DNA of 64,000 nucleotides from Batkoa obscura (GCA_030770535.1 JASVEC010000037.1:124001-188000), one strand, 5' to 3'; shown: positions 23,309 to 34,509, numbered from the stretch's first letter. Notes: generated by a model from the sequence alone, not told the origin. Made by a program: numbers and translations.

Positions 23309-23407
23309 CGGGAATGTCTTTTTTTGTTAAAGAATTTCACTAGTAGCTTTTCCACTCAAAGGGTGCTCAAAAAATGGAAAAGTGATGAAACTAAGAAAAT
23401 ATCACAG
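23309..23407 (+). mobile_element. MITE copy 3, diverged
   Basis: Diverged copy of the ~100-bp family, CGGGAATGTC...ATCACAG, flanked by TA. The internal CTAGTAGCTTTTCCACTC and GTGCTCAAAAAATGG blocks are recognisable. Confidence 0.7.
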
Positions 23408-23662
23408 TATATTTTAACATAAGTCTTTGAACTAAAGCAAACAACACATCACTTTTTTTGACCAATAAAATCAAAAAAATATAAGTTTTAAATTATTAAA
23501 ACCAATAAATTCTTAAGACAAAATTTAGCCCATAAACTGAACTGAGAAGAATAGCTCACAAATGTATCCAATAAAGTTCAAGCAAAATTCCCTTTTTCTG
23601 CCCTTCGGTCGGTACTTACAGAGACAGCATTTAACTACATCCATCCCTCTGTCCTAAATAAA

Positions 23663-24128
23663 ATGTCTAGCCAAGCATTTACCAACTATGTTCAAGTCGG
23701 ACGTGCCGTTCTCCTTCGTGGAGGAGAGCACGATCAAAAAGTTGCCTTCATTGTCGAAATCATTGATCACAATCGTGCTCTTGTTGATGGTCCAACCACT
23801 GGTGTCCCTCGCCACGTTGCCTCTTTCCGTAACTTAGTCTTAACCAAGGCTTTGATCCCAAAACTTCCTCGTGGTGTCCGTCACGGTACCCTCAAGAAGT
23901 TCATTGAAAAATCAAACCCTCTTGAGAAATTCAATGAAACTAGCTTAGCTCAAAAGATTGAAGCCCGTAGCAAGCGTGTCAACTTAAGTGACTTTGATCG
24001 TTTTAAGGTTATGCGTATCAAGAAGAACGTAAGTCTATATAGTTAATTTGTCAATTTAATTTAAATTTTTATAGAAAAACATTTTACTCCGTAAACAAGT
24101 TAAAGTTTTAGCTAAACAATCCGCTTAA
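23663..24128 (+). CDS. RPL14: 60S ribosomal protein L14 (eL14), 139 aa
   Basis: Structural protein of the large ribosomal subunit. Exons 23663-24028 and 24075-24128. The N-terminal KOW/SH3-like part reads YVQVGRAVLLRGGEHDQKVAFIVEIID and ALVDGPTTGVPRH, then RNLVLTKALIPKLPRG. The C-terminal basic segment ends KVLAKQSA. Codon use is unlike that of its neighbours: many C-ending codons (CTC, GCC, GTC, CGT), as expected of a highly expressed gene. The 5' UTR contains a pyrimidine-rich run (CCCTTTTTCTGCCCTTCGG) 60-80 bp before the ATG. The start lies in the standard AATAAAATG context. The single intron near the 3' end is small (46 nt). No doubt about identity. Confidence 0.97.
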
Positions 24129-24678
24129 GAAACCAACTAAAATGAGTTTAATAAAATGTAATAAATTATAGTTTTAAAGTTGAATAGTGAATTGGATTAA
24201 TTATAAGGATATTTTTTCAATACAAAGGTAAAATAGAATTAGAATAACATTCTAACGATACAAGAATATAAGCGACATTGCGAAAGAAATATAAGACGTA
24301 TGGAAGTTTAAAAAGAATGGATATAAATATCAAAATCAAAAAAGTTTTAATGGATAATAGGATTAAAAAAAGAACAACATAAAGTGTATAATGGGATAAA
24401 TAGATAAATATACACCACATTTTGATATTAAACACACAGGTTAGTACAGTGTATAAATTTTTTTTACAACAGATAATGGTGATAAACGATCATTATTAAA
24501 CTATTTTTAATAACACCGCGAATATAACTTTAAAGTATCTGTTAAAATACTAGTCTACTGAAAGAAATAATTAAAAAATTATTATGTATAATATAAATAT
24601 AGAGTTTATTTTATAATATTAATAAGCTAAATCAAAGAAATATTTTAAATTTTGATTAGGAAGCCCATTACCATTATT
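24129..24678. other. Convergent intergenic region
   Basis: About 550 bp between RPL14 and the rhomboid gene; AT-rich, no repeat or coding signal of note. Confidence 0.5.
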
Positions 24679-25916
24679 TTAATCGCCTAATCTTCTTCCT
24701 TGTCCAGAGAAGGTGCTGTTTTGATTTTGATTAGCTGCAGCGCCTGCATTACTGAACCCAAAAACAGATGGTGTATTTTGAAAAAGCGGAGTATAGTCAC
24801 TAAAATAAATAAACATAAATCAAAAGTTGATTAAATTTTATTTACCTCCCGGAAGCTGGTTGATTATTTAAACTAGAGCTTTGATTAGGATTCTGTTCGT
24901 GAAACAAAGGGAGTACTGGGGCGCTGTGTAAGCTAAATCCACAAGAGTCATAGTCTGCAAATCGATGAGGGAATTTATTTTTTATGAATAAAAAAGGGTT
25001 TGAGTTTTCTAAACTTAATTTAATATCTGATCGAAGCTCTAAAAAGCCCAAAAATTTATACACATCTAAATTTTATGTTAGTTGTTGTGCTATCTGTTTT
25101 TGAATAAATTACATAAATAACCGACCCAAAGTCCAAGGAAATGTCCAAGGAAAGAGGCGCTTGGGAAGATCAAGCTTATCACTAATAAAAGTAGCAATGG
25201 GTACATCTGTGGATGAATATTACATAAGCCACAAAAGCTATCAAAAGTCAATATTAAAAAGGAACTTTGAATTTAAATACCTCGATTCTGGATATTCTGT
25301 AGATTTCCAAACTGAGAGAGTAAAAAATAGTCCACTTGATCCTATAGTAGATGGTAAAGAGGCAAAAAAGGACATTGGTATAAGAGATAGTAGAGTATAT
25401 ACAGTAGAAGGGATTAAAATAAATGCAGGGATAAGATAAATAAGGTACTGGACAGTCCCAACCCTTCTTTCAAAGTTGCTGCTTAAAGGAATGACAGCAA
25501 ACAAGTTGAATAAAATATGAAAAAAACTTAGGTGAAAGAACGGGTAAGTTAACAAACGCCAAACTAAATTTGGTAAAAATAGTTAATTAAAAAACAAAAT
25601 TATTACCTTCATATCTTCGAGTTATAGCGTCGGGGTTTAATGAAAAATATCTTTCACCAAATAAATCCCATTCATTTAAAAAACTTTTTCCTGAAAAAAC
25701 ACTAATCCAATAAAATATGAGTGAAATGCCATACATTGATAAGGATAGTGCAAGAATGGAGCAAGTGACTATTGGCATAGAAATTACCGTTTGTTTAACA
25801 CTTTGTTTAATTGATTCTTTGATTCCTTGATAGTCAAAAGAAGGCATTGTTGAATGCCCTCCTTGTCCCGGGGTTTCTAATGTTGTTGGGCTACTAATTG
25901 TATGTATATTGTTCAT
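24679..25916 (-). CDS. Rhomboid-family intramembrane protease, Rbd2 type
   Basis: Golgi-type rhomboid serine protease; in fungi Rbd2 takes part in SREBP activation. Five exons. The first encodes a hydrophilic N-terminus and TM1. Then come WRLLTYPFFHLSFFHILFNL (loop 1 and TM2, the classic rhomboid entry motif) and ERRVGTVQYLIYLIPAFILI. TIGSSGLFFTLSVW carries the GxSG nucleophile. Next are QMYPLLLLLVISLIFPSASF and LGHFLGLWVGYLY with the catalytic His. The second intron runs from the GTATTTAAATTC after the PES codons to the AG before FCGLCN. A cytoplasmic tail rich in Asn/Gln/Ser ends GQGRRLGD, like the C-terminal GQGRxLG of fungal Rbd2 proteins. Both catalytic residues are in place, so it should be active. 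Confidence 0.88.
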
Positions 25917-26130
25917 AATTTATAATTCGAAATAAAGCTTTCAATTTTTTTTGACATCAATTGCTTATGCAAACTTTTTCTAAGCTGCATAATCTGTTGA
26001 ATTTTAAAACTGTGACATAAGAAATTCTAATTGATAAATAAATTATCATAAAATGAAATTCACTTTGCTTAGTGTTGCTATTATTATTTATATTGTAAAT
26101 CTGTATTTCTTTTTAAAAAAAACCATGATA
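25917..26130. promoter_or_regulatory. Upstream region of the rhomboid gene
   Basis: AT-rich sequence 5' of the minus-strand rhomboid gene, bounded by MITE copy 4. No specific site recognised. Confidence 0.3.
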
Positions 26131-26247
26131 TGGGGATGTGTTTTTGTGCTTAAGAACTTTACTAATAAATTTTCCACTTAAATAGCGCTTAAAAAATGAA
26201 AAAAATAATGAAATAAAAAAAATAATGAAATAAAAAAAACACTCCCA
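26131..26247 (+). mobile_element. MITE copy 4, with an internal tandem duplication
   Basis: TGGGGATGT...ACACTCCCA flanked by TA. It is 117 bp long rather than 100, because an ~17-bp AAAAATAATGAAATAA unit near the right end is present twice. Confidence 0.88.
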
Positions 26248-26466
26248 TATGATAGTTTAATGTGGTGACTTCCTGTCAAAAGACTGATTCATGTTTAATT
26301 AGTCAGGGTTTTATTATTTACACTAAATCTAATGGTAACTATGATTAACAGTTTGTCTATATTATAGTATATAAATTTAAAATGATACCAAGTGTTTAGA
26401 GCTCAACTTTATTATCTTATATTATAACAATATATATAAACATCTAATAATTTAGTTAAAGTACTT

Positions 26467-27647
26467 TCATCTTTTTGAGTTATAGTGTCGATCATTCAAC
26501 GGGGGAGGGCTTCTAGATCTTTTGGATATATTTTTATCATTATAAGAGTATTTTCTACCATCTCTATGAGAGGGTCGAGTGCTTCCTTCATTACAATCAC
26601 GGCGATACCTATCATCTCTGTTTTCTCTGAAAGAACGAGTTTCGTCATAATAGCCAGATTCTGACTTTATGTATTGCGCGTTTGAGCTGCGATGGTAGTT
26701 GTCATACCTATTTTCTTTTGAAACACCATTAAAGCTGTTTCTAGAATTTGATTCATTATTAAAAGAATTTCTGTGATCTCTCTTGTAGCTTTCTGTGTCG
26801 TACCTACTTGCTCTCCTTGATCTTTCATTATATTCTTGGTCAGATTCGTTGTCATGTTTTTTGCTATTTTTATCTTTTTTATCTCTTTTATCTTTTTTAT
26901 CCTTTTTTTCTTTTTTTTTCTTTTTATCTATTCCATTTAATTTAACATCTAAACTTGACTCTTGCCTTGAGTTTGAATCATCAATTTCAGACCCAGGGAT
27001 AGCTTCTCCAGCTCTAAAGGTAGTAGAATCTGGATTCCCAGTTAAATGTGTTGTATTACTAAATATAAATTAGAGAGTTTAAATTTACTATACAAGGTTT
27101 TACCCGCTGAACCCTATCCCATTAATCTCTTCTGCCTCAGCAACAAGGTCTCCTTCTTCGACATGATTACCTTTGCTTAAAAGTGCCTTTAAATCTTTAG
27201 GATCTATTGGGGCTACAGGTTTGCGTTTTTTTACAGGATAACCTCTAAATATGGATTAGTTTATTTTTTGAAATACCTTAGTATGATTACAAAGCTTCTG
27301 CCAATGCGTCTTCTTCAGCTTCTTTGATTCTCCTAATTTCTTCCTCCCTTTTCAAATCTCTTTCAGCTTTTGATTCTTTAGAATACCATGTTAGATCACG
27401 ATTTTTTTGCCATCTATACATATTAATCAAACTCCATCTATTTATAGATATATTTACCTTCCAACTGGGGCCATGAGAGAGTTACCTAAATAATTTTCAC
27501 GATATTTATCTTCTTTAACATTCTCCCATTTAAACTGACCTCTGCCCCCGCGAACTCCTTTGATTAAGTTAGCAACAAAGATAGTTTTATTGTCACAATA
27601 TTTTTACCTCCTCGCGTTTCTTGATATATTTTATCTTCTTTATTCAT
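26467..27647 (-). CDS. MMTAG2-like protein (kinase phosphorylation domain) with an RS-like tail
   Basis: The first ~75 residues match the conserved N-terminal domain of multiple myeloma tumour-associated protein 2. Blocks are [39 protein letters not shown] and [10 protein letters not shown], followed by a charged helix [20 protein letters not shown]. Five exons; the second intron splits the Arg codon in VGRWQ. The C-terminal half is low complexity: a lysine run, then Arg/Ser/Asp/Asn-rich sequence with [15 protein letters not shown] repeats and RSRSPPPL near the end, like splicing-associated proteins. It is therefore probably nuclear and possibly linked to RNA processing; the molecular role of the family is not well defined. 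The start at 27647 gives the usual short N-terminus before RGG. The N-terminal match is clear. Confidence 0.88.
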
Positions 27648-28297
27648 TTATAAAGCTTAAATTTATTTAAGAGTAGTTTGTCCAATCAATTGATGAAATT
27701 TAATTCAAACAAATTACATATATCCAATAATGTGGCGAATTTTTTAAAAGTTATATTTTACTTAATAAAGATTTTAAGCTATTTTGTTCATATACTACAA
27801 ACAACATACATGAGGACAGTAATCCTTTCCAACATGTCATTGTTTTAAAGAAATAATTTTATTTTCAATTTTAAAACATTTCACAAATGAGCCATGAAAT
27901 CTTTGTCTATACAATAAATAAAATATTAGATTACTGTCAAAAGTTTTTTGTTTTATTTTATTTTTGTTTAATTTTATTATTAAATATCTAAAAATAATTT
28001 ATTATATTGGATGAGGTAATAAATAAGTTATAATATTAAAAACATTTTTTTAAATGAAAGATGACACGAAATGGCTATTAACAAAGATTTGATTGGCATA
28101 ATTAGATGTATTTATTTTTAAACAGTAGTATAATATACTTTATGGCCAAACTATATTATTCTATAATCTTACAAATCCTTACGAATTTTTGATTTATTGT
28201 AATGATGATTGAAGTTTAGAAAAAATTTATTAGCAAATTATGATTTTAAAAATAAGTGATGTCAATATTTCTAAATAAAATTCAGTAAGTTGATGGG
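27648..28297. other. Divergent intergenic region
   Basis: About 650 bp, extremely AT-rich. Apart from the TATA box at 28298, nothing recognised. Confidence 0.5.
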
Positions 28298-28305
28298 TAT
28301 ATAAA
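28298..28305 (+). promoter_or_regulatory. TATA box of the CsbD-tailed gene
   Basis: TATATAAA 50 bp upstream of the ATG at 28348, in a GGGTATATAAAC context; the short distance implies a very short 5' UTR. Confidence 0.5.
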
Positions 28306-28347
28306 CATGCGAATTTTATTAACTATATCTATAAATTATAAATAAAA

Positions 28348-30024
28348 ATGTTAGGAAATACTCATCAAGAAAACACATTAAACCAACAAAAACCTCGCCC
28401 TGATGCTACTATAGGACAAAGTGATATCAATACTGGTGCTTTAAACAACTCAACCACTACCTCCGATGTTCCACCAACACATCATTTAGGAAAAGGTTCA
28501 AATACTTATACTGATGCTAAACATGATCTTACCAACCAAGGTTATTCAAATACCACCAGAAACAATAATTTGACTGATCCAACTAGCCACACTGGAAGTA
28601 CCTTAACTGGAGTTACTGGAACCGCAAATGTACCTAGCCATGGACATTCTACTACTGGGCACAACACCTCAAATACCACTGAAAAAATTGTTCCTAAATA
28701 TGGATATGACGCTGCAGAACTCGCTGGCATAACAGCCACAACTGGCACTGCTTCAGCTCACCATAATAGTAGAGCTAACCCAGTTGGAACTAACCCAGTT
28801 GGAACTACTGGAGATTATACCAAAAATGATAAGTCAAATACTACTGGCAATCTCGGAAGTTATGCAACTGGAACAGCTGCATCAGGAAATTCTGGACTAG
28901 TAGGGGACAGTCACACCGGACTACAACACGGCACTACCACAGAAAACACCCCAACTAGTCATCACACTACTGGTCATTCTGCTACAACCGGCCTTAATAC
29001 TACTGGAGGCACCTCAGCTACCGGACACCATACTACCGGAAGTACCTTAACTGATAATAATACCACTGGCTACAATACTACCGGGAACAAACTAACTGGT
29101 AACAATACTACTGAAAGTAATTTGACTGGTCATAGTACTACTGGAAATAATTTGACTGGCCATAACACCACTGGATATCACACTGCTGGAAGTAATTTAA
29201 CTGGACATAATACTACCGAAAGCACTTTAGCTGGAAATACCTTAACTGATCATGATACTACTGGTCATCACACTACTGGTAACACTTTAACTAGTAATAC
29301 CTCAAATACTAGACCTCACACTACCGGAAATAATTTAACTGGGCACAACACTACTGAAAGCACCTTAACTGGAAGTGGTTTGACTGGGCATAATACTACT
29401 GGAAGCAATTTAACCAGCAATAACACCACCGGTCATCATACTACCGGAAACACTTTAGCTGATAACAGGATTACTGGCAACAACACCGCTGGTCATCACA
29501 CTACTAGTCATCATACTACTGGCAATACTTTAACCGACAACGTCTCGACTACTGATCATCATACTACCGGAAACAACTTAACTGGTCATAGTACTAGCAG
29601 TACCACTGGTCACAATACTGGCGGAAGCACTTTAACTGGTAATAACACCACTGGTCATCACACTACTGGAAACACCCTAACTGGCAAAGATGTTACAGGA
29701 CACCACACTATCGGAGATACGCTAACTGGTAAGACTGCCACTGGAAGCACTCTAACAGGCACCAATACTACTGGCCATCACACTACCGGAAGTACAACTG
29801 CAGCCAGCCATAATACTACTGGACATCATACTGGCGGACATTCAACTGTAACTGATGAAAAGCCTTCCACTATTGGAGGAACATTTGATAAAATCAAGGG
29901 TACCATTAAAGAAACAGTAGGTAAAGTATTTAGTAGCTCTGATATGCAAGCCTCAGGGGCTGAAGACAAGGTAAAGGGTGATGCAAAGGTCACTGCCGCT
30001 AAACAGGAAAAGCATAATGCTTAA
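28348..30024 (+). CDS. His/Thr/Gly-repeat protein with a C-terminal CsbD-like domain, 558 aa
   Basis: Single-exon, extremely hydrophilic protein without signal peptide or membrane segment. Residues about 70-500 are a degenerate tandem array of 8-11-residue units of the types TTGHHTTGNTLTG, TGHNTTGSNLTG and TGNNTTES. The C-terminal ~55 residues read TIGGTFDKIKGTIKETVGKV and then AEDKVKGDAKVTAAKQEK, which matches the CsbD-like fold (bacterial general-stress protein family, also known in fungi). Composition resembles LEA/hydrophilin proteins. By inference it is an abundant cytosolic stress or desiccation protein, perhaps metal-binding through its many His. Codon use is richer in C-ending codons than neighbours and a TATA box lies 50 bp upstream, suggesting strong, inducible expression. 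Repeat copy number may vary between strains. Confidence 0.8.
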   Translation: MLGNTHQENTLNQQKPRPDATIGQSDINTGALNNSTTTSDVPPTHHLGKGSNTYTDAKHDLTNQGYSNTTRNNNLTDPTSHTGSTLTGVTGTANVPSHGHSTTGHNTSNTTEKIVPKYGYDAAELAGITATTGTASAHHNSRANPVGTNPVGTTGDYTKNDKSNTTGNLGSYATGTAASGNSGLVGDSHTGLQHGTTTENTPTSHHTTGHSATTGLNTTGGTSATGHHTTGSTLTDNNTTGYNTTGNKLTGNNTTESNLTGHSTTGNNLTGHNTTGYHTAGSNLTGHNTTESTLAGNTLTDHDTTGHHTTGNTLTSNTSNTRPHTTGNNLTGHNTTESTLTGSGLTGHNTTGSNLTSNNTTGHHTTGNTLADNRITGNNTAGHHTTSHHTTGNTLTDNVSTTDHHTTGNNLTGHSTSSTTGHNTGGSTLTGNNTTGHHTTGNTLTGKDVTGHHTIGDTLTGKTATGSTLTGTNTTGHHTTGSTTAASHNTTGHHTGGHSTVTDEKPSTIGGTFDKIKGTIKETVGKVFSSSDMQASGAEDKVKGDAKVTAAKQEKHNA

Positions 30025-31033
30025 TTTGACAATTTAACTTGTAAATAAAATTATGATTATTAAATTTATCCCACAAGAATAATAACCAAAAATTTGACTT
30101 TCGATTTCACACTTTTAATAATATCTTTACTCTTTTCAATGTAAGTTTTGACTATAATTTTATTTATGTTATTAATATGATGATTACTATTCAACTTTCT
30201 TGACTAAACCCATGGAAGGTCAAACATCAAGCTCAACAGGCTGATTATTTTATTTTAAACTATCATATTTTAAGTCATGTATATTTATTGGTTTTTTAGG
30301 TTTTCTCGTTTTGATAGATTAACAAATAAAGCAACTCGAATATATTTGTAACTTTTCATGTTTACAATTTTCATAATTATTTGACTTTTTTTTCCACTAC
30401 ATATCTAATAATCAAACCCATTATTATTATTTAAAAATTGTAATAAATCTCTATTGAATTTAATGAAATAAATTTGGTTCCTAGTCTAAATTTTTTAAAA
30501 TCTTTAAATGAATGGGGAGGACTTTTACGTTAAAAAAGCTTTAGGTTGTTTTATTAAAATCAAGTTTGAGAGTAACATGATAGTTTACTTGATTCAAAAA
30601 ATCATATTTTACTAAATCAAGTTTTGGGAGTAGCAGCCTGAAACCTCTCTCTAGCGTAACGTTTTTTAAAGAAAATTGAATCGGAGAGGTAAGGAATTAA
30701 AGAATAGGTAATTACAGAAATCGCAACTATGGGAAGATAGTTTGATCTAAACTACTTTTACTTTCCTCCAATTGAAATTGATCTCAAAGATGTAAACTAT
30801 CTTATAAGAAACTATTTCACTTTTAATCATAACTTTAGACACTCTATTAAGCGCAATAACGAAAATCTTAATAAATTTCCATTTTAATATCCCCAGTTTA
30901 CATATTTGATATCCTTATTTTAATTTTATTCCTTTATTCATCGATTATAAAGTGGGATTCAGCTTTATATGATAACTGTAACATTATAAAAGAGCCAGCA
31001 AATTCTTTTAAATAGTAGTTCACTGTGAATAAA
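30025..31033. other. Gene-free stretch
   Basis: About 1 kb downstream of the CsbD-tailed gene, AT-rich with a few GC-richer patches; no open frame or family recognised. Confidence 0.45.
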
Positions 31034-31390
31034 ATGAAAACCAAAAAGGTTTCTAAGTTTGTTGTAAAGTTACTAGTTAAGAAAGATCTCCCTCACTTTT
31101 GAACAGGCAGAGTAAGACGCTGAGCAAAATTTTTGAAATTTTAAGTCTAATTTCTGTTTTCGCAAATGGAAAACAACTATAGTGGCTATGGATAAAATTT
31201 ATAAAGAGACAGTACTCATAATATTATGGAAGAAGCAAGTGATTTCAACATTTTGTACTACCTTTTAAACTTGAGCAGCTGCAACTAAACGCTTTGAGAA
31301 GCTTCTAAAAATTCCAGATGAGTAGCTTATTTGAAATTTATCATAGCAAAAATAAAATCAAAAATCAAGTATAAAATTAGATCTTAAGAA
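31034..31390 (+). pseudogene. Possible decayed coding remnant, family unknown
   Basis: An ATG in the genome's usual AATAAAATG context opens a basic coding-like frame (MKTKKVSKFVVKLLVKK) that stays coherent for about 100 codons but is interrupted by several stops, many where Gln, Arg or Trp would fit. No family recognised. It could be chance. Confidence 0.25.
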
Positions 31391-32077
31391 TAAACTACCA
31401 AATATTTTTTACTTTATTTTAAATATGGTTTGAAATTCAACTGCTTTCAGTAAGTTTGAGAAGGAAGTAGCACAACTTCACTTTCTAGACAAATGACTAC
31501 AAGTGATATAAAGTCGAAAACGAAACAGACAAATGAATAAAATTCGAATTTATAAAATTAGTGATATTTATTAACATCTTGAACTATACGCGTATTGTAT
31601 TAAATAAGCTTCAAACTCCTAAAAACATATTAAATGTCCAACTTCAAGAGGGACTGTATAAAAGCAAATTTAAAATACTAAATCTTAGGACAAACAGAAG
31701 TGATCTGGGTAAATAAGTCCACATGTAAATTTGATTTTTAACGAATAAATTAATGACAATTTTTCAAGTAATATTAAAAATAAATTGAAGTACTTTATGG
31801 TGTTACAAAGCAATTTATTTTGATGGATAAAAGAATAGTTAGATTGAACCATGAATACAACATGTTAAAAAACTGTATATAAACAAAATCAAAATAGCCA
31901 CCAAAGAGTTGATACAAAATGTATATTAAATAAAACACAAAAAATATTAACGTTGTGAAAATTCAAATATAGTTTATTTTCTAAATTAATATAGATAAGA
32001 AAAATAATCGAGAGCAAAGGGCCAGACCGAAGTATAAAATAAATATAACAAATAGCGTACAAACTGTTATCATTAAC
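31391..32077. other. Gene-free stretch at the 3' side of the deacetylase gene
   Basis: AT-rich; includes the 3' UTR of the minus-strand deacetylase. Nothing else seen. Confidence 0.5.
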
Positions 32078-33385
32078 TTACCATTTAAAATCTGATTTCG
32101 TTTTTTTAGCTGGTGAATCACTATGATGTTCATTGTGGTTATGATTATGACCATTTAGGCCATAATGAGGTGGATGTCCAGTACTGTAGTTTATTTCTAT
32201 TTCATCACTATCTATATCAATGTCATACCAGTCTTTTGGTACATTCTGAAGCTGAACTGAAGGTGCAATTTCAGTCCTTTTGAGAACTTCCATAACATGT
32301 TGAATAGTGTTAGTAATATTTTGTTTAGTATTTAAATTGGTCATATTGTTATTTGATTTGATTTCTAAATTAGCCTTCCATTCATCCGTTCCAATGAATG
32401 AATTTTTTGGAAGCATATCGTTTAGTTCAACTCCTAGTGCTACCCCAGTTTCTAATGTCCAAGTTCTAGCCACATTCTGAGTAGTATAACCACCGCCACC
32501 AAGCACAACTAAAGGCAATCCAAAAGATTTTGCATACTTTAGGCACTTAGAGTGCCCTTTATTCGATAAATTAAATTCGCCAAGTCTATCACCAGCAACC
32601 GAATCAGCACCCATTTGCAAAACAATTACCCCAGGATTATACCGATTTACAGCTTCAAAGACAATCTTATTAAAGACAACTTCATAATCCTGATCATTGA
32701 TCCCTCTTTTTAAAGGAACATTAATTGAGTGATCTTTTCCAGCCCCACTTCCGCTCTCCTTTGTCTCACCAGTAGCGGGAAAAAAGTCTCCATATTGATG
32801 AAAGGAAAGAGTCATAACTCGATTGCTTTCATAAAAGAATTGCTCGACACCATCACCATGATGAACATCAATATCAATATACAGCACACGTTGGTGATAC
32901 CTTAAAAGCTCAACAATACATGCTACAATATCATTAGCAAAGCAGAAACCAGAAGCAGTAGCTTTTTTCGCATGATGCATACCACCAGCCCAATTTATGC
33001 ATATATCTGCATTGCCTTCATTGATGTCTTTAGCACAAAGTAAGCTCCCACCAACTGTACTTGACATATAATCATATACACCTTTAAACAAAGGACAGTC
33101 TTCATCCAACGTGTGGGCCCTTTTATTTTTATTATAGTTTTTAATTAGAGTAGATGGCTTAAAATTATGAACATAGTCAATGTATTCAGGAGAGTGAATA
33201 GCTTTAAGTTGGTGCTCAGTAGCTTTATTATATAGCACAATATTTAAATAATCAAATAGGTTATACCCTTTGACGAGCTCATGAGTCATGTCCACACGTA
33301 TAGGTTCCATTGGATGGCAGGGAGAAAAATAGTATGATTGTTCACCAGGTGCGTAGAAATAACTGACATTGCTGCTCATTGTCAT
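32078..33385 (-). CDS. Class I (Rpd3/Hos2 type) histone deacetylase, 435 aa, intronless
   Basis: Zinc-dependent lysine deacetylase, catalytic subunit of Sin3-type or Set3-type co-repressor complexes. The N-terminus has SYYFSPCHPMEPIR (substrate rim). The core contains NWAGGMHHAKKATASGFCF with active-site H137 and H138, LYIDIDVHHGDGVEQFF with zinc ligands D173 and H175, QMGADSVAGDRLGEFNLS with zinc ligand D261, and VLGGGGYTTQNVARTWTLET with Y300. All catalytic positions are present. The class I consensus differs at several places (QMGADSVAGD instead of QCGADSLxGD, ART instead of ARCW), so the protein is somewhat divergent. The tail is short, with a His/Asn-rich patch (GHNHNHNEHH) and a basic end. 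It lacks introns although most neighbours have several. Sin3, encoded at 5-9.7 kb, is the likely partner. Rpd3 versus Hos2 cannot be settled by eye. Confidence 0.95.
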   Translation of the reverse strand: MTMSSNVSYFYAPGEQSYYFSPCHPMEPIRVDMTHELVKGYNLFDYLNIVLYNKATEHQLKAIHSPEYIDYVHNFKPSTLIKNYNKNKRAHTLDEDCPLFKGVYDYMSSTVGGSLLCAKDINEGNADICINWAGGMHHAKKATASGFCFANDIVACIVELLRYHQRVLYIDIDVHHGDGVEQFFYESNRVMTLSFHQYGDFFPATGETKESGSGAGKDHSINVPLKRGINDQDYEVVFNKIVFEAVNRYNPGVIVLQMGADSVAGDRLGEFNLSNKGHSKCLKYAKSFGLPLVVLGGGGYTTQNVARTWTLETGVALGVELNDMLPKNSFIGTDEWKANLEIKSNNNMTNLNTKQNITNTIQHVMEVLKRTEIAPSVQLQNVPKDWYDIDIDSDEIEINYSTGHPPHYGLNGHNHNHNEHHSDSPAKKTKSDFKW

Positions 33386-33931
33386 TTATGATTAAGTAAT
33401 AAAAAAAGAATAGCTTGAATTTAAAAATCCTGGTAGCTAATTTTTATTAACTTTGGATTTTGCAGTAAGGTTAAATTTCTGAAAGGAAGGGGATTTTTGC
33501 AAAGTTCTTTAAATTGGTGTGAGTTAAAACTGTACCATTTGATTGTAAAGTTGCTGTTCTCTTAGTTTTAACCAATAAATTTTTACGTAATAATTTAAAA
33601 TAATAAACCACTTTTATAGAAATATCAAATTTGTATCAAGTAGTAAATTAATTTACTATAAGGCTTATTTATCAAAAAATCAGTATAAAAACACCAAGTT
33701 TTGGTAATGGCCACAAGGCTTTAACGTAATTACATTGATACCTATTTTGTTTAAAAATAATTGAACATGAAAGTCACTATACATCAAAAAGTCGGCATTA
33801 AATTGAACGAGATTTGAATCATTATTATTGCAATTAGTTTGATTTATTAAAGCTACCTCAGTTTTAATTTACCTAATGAGTTTATAGCGTATATGTTAAT
33901 CGTATTTTTATGAGTCTATAGTTTAAACATA
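33386..33931. other. Gene-free stretch upstream of the deacetylase gene
   Basis: Promoter side of the minus-strand deacetylase gene; AT-rich, no specific site recognised. Confidence 0.45.
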
Positions 33932-34031
33932 TGGGAGTGTTTTTTTTGACTTCATTATTTTTTCCATTTTTAAGCGCTATTTAAGCGGAAAAATTGCTAG
34001 TAAAATTCTTAAATACAAAAATACATCCCCA
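33932..34031 (-). mobile_element. MITE copy 5
   Basis: 100 bp, TGGGAGTGT...ACATCCCCA, TA on both flanks; reverse orientation relative to copy 2. Confidence 0.92.
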
Positions 34032-34417
34032 TATATTATATTGAGTTTTTTATACCCTTTTTAGATTATGCAATTTACAAAGATCAAAGTTGTTATATAA
34101 TTTATTTTAAAATATAAACTTAAAGCTTTAAGTATATTATTAAACTTGTGCTAGATTTGGCTAAGACATTCTACTCTATCCTTCTTTCCAAATACTCCTT
34201 AATATATAATCATACTATATAATTATATAAAAATAAGTAGTCCTTTATAAAAAAGTAGCTTTACTCTCAATAGCTTAGACCCTTTACTTACTTATGCTTA
34301 CTAAAATTATCAACTTCAAAAATAGCTTTACTTGGTAATTTTTCATTTTTAGCAACTTGAATTTCGTGATTTTTACATACTGAAAAACAAATGCAATTGT
34401 GACATTTCGTTACTGTA
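34032..34417. other. Spacer between two MITE copies
   Basis: AT-rich, no feature recognised. Confidence 0.5.
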
Positions 34418-34509
34418 TGGGGATGTGTTTTTTTGTTTAAGAATTTTACTACAATCTTTCCACTAAATAGCGCTTAAAAAATCGAAAAATAATGAAAAAA
34501 ACAGCCCGG
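34418..34509 (+). mobile_element. MITE copy 6, slightly shortened
   Basis: TGGGGATGT...ACAGCCCGG, TA at both ends, 92 bp; small internal losses in the right half. Confidence 0.88.

Noticed and set aside
25161-25439. 92-codon plus-strand frame
   Set aside because: Antisense to the rhomboid core, whose catalytic motifs are clear on the minus strand.
26795-27073. 92-codon plus-strand frame rich in Ser/Leu/Phe
   Set aside because: Antisense shadow of the lysine- and arginine-rich tail of the MMTAG2-like gene.
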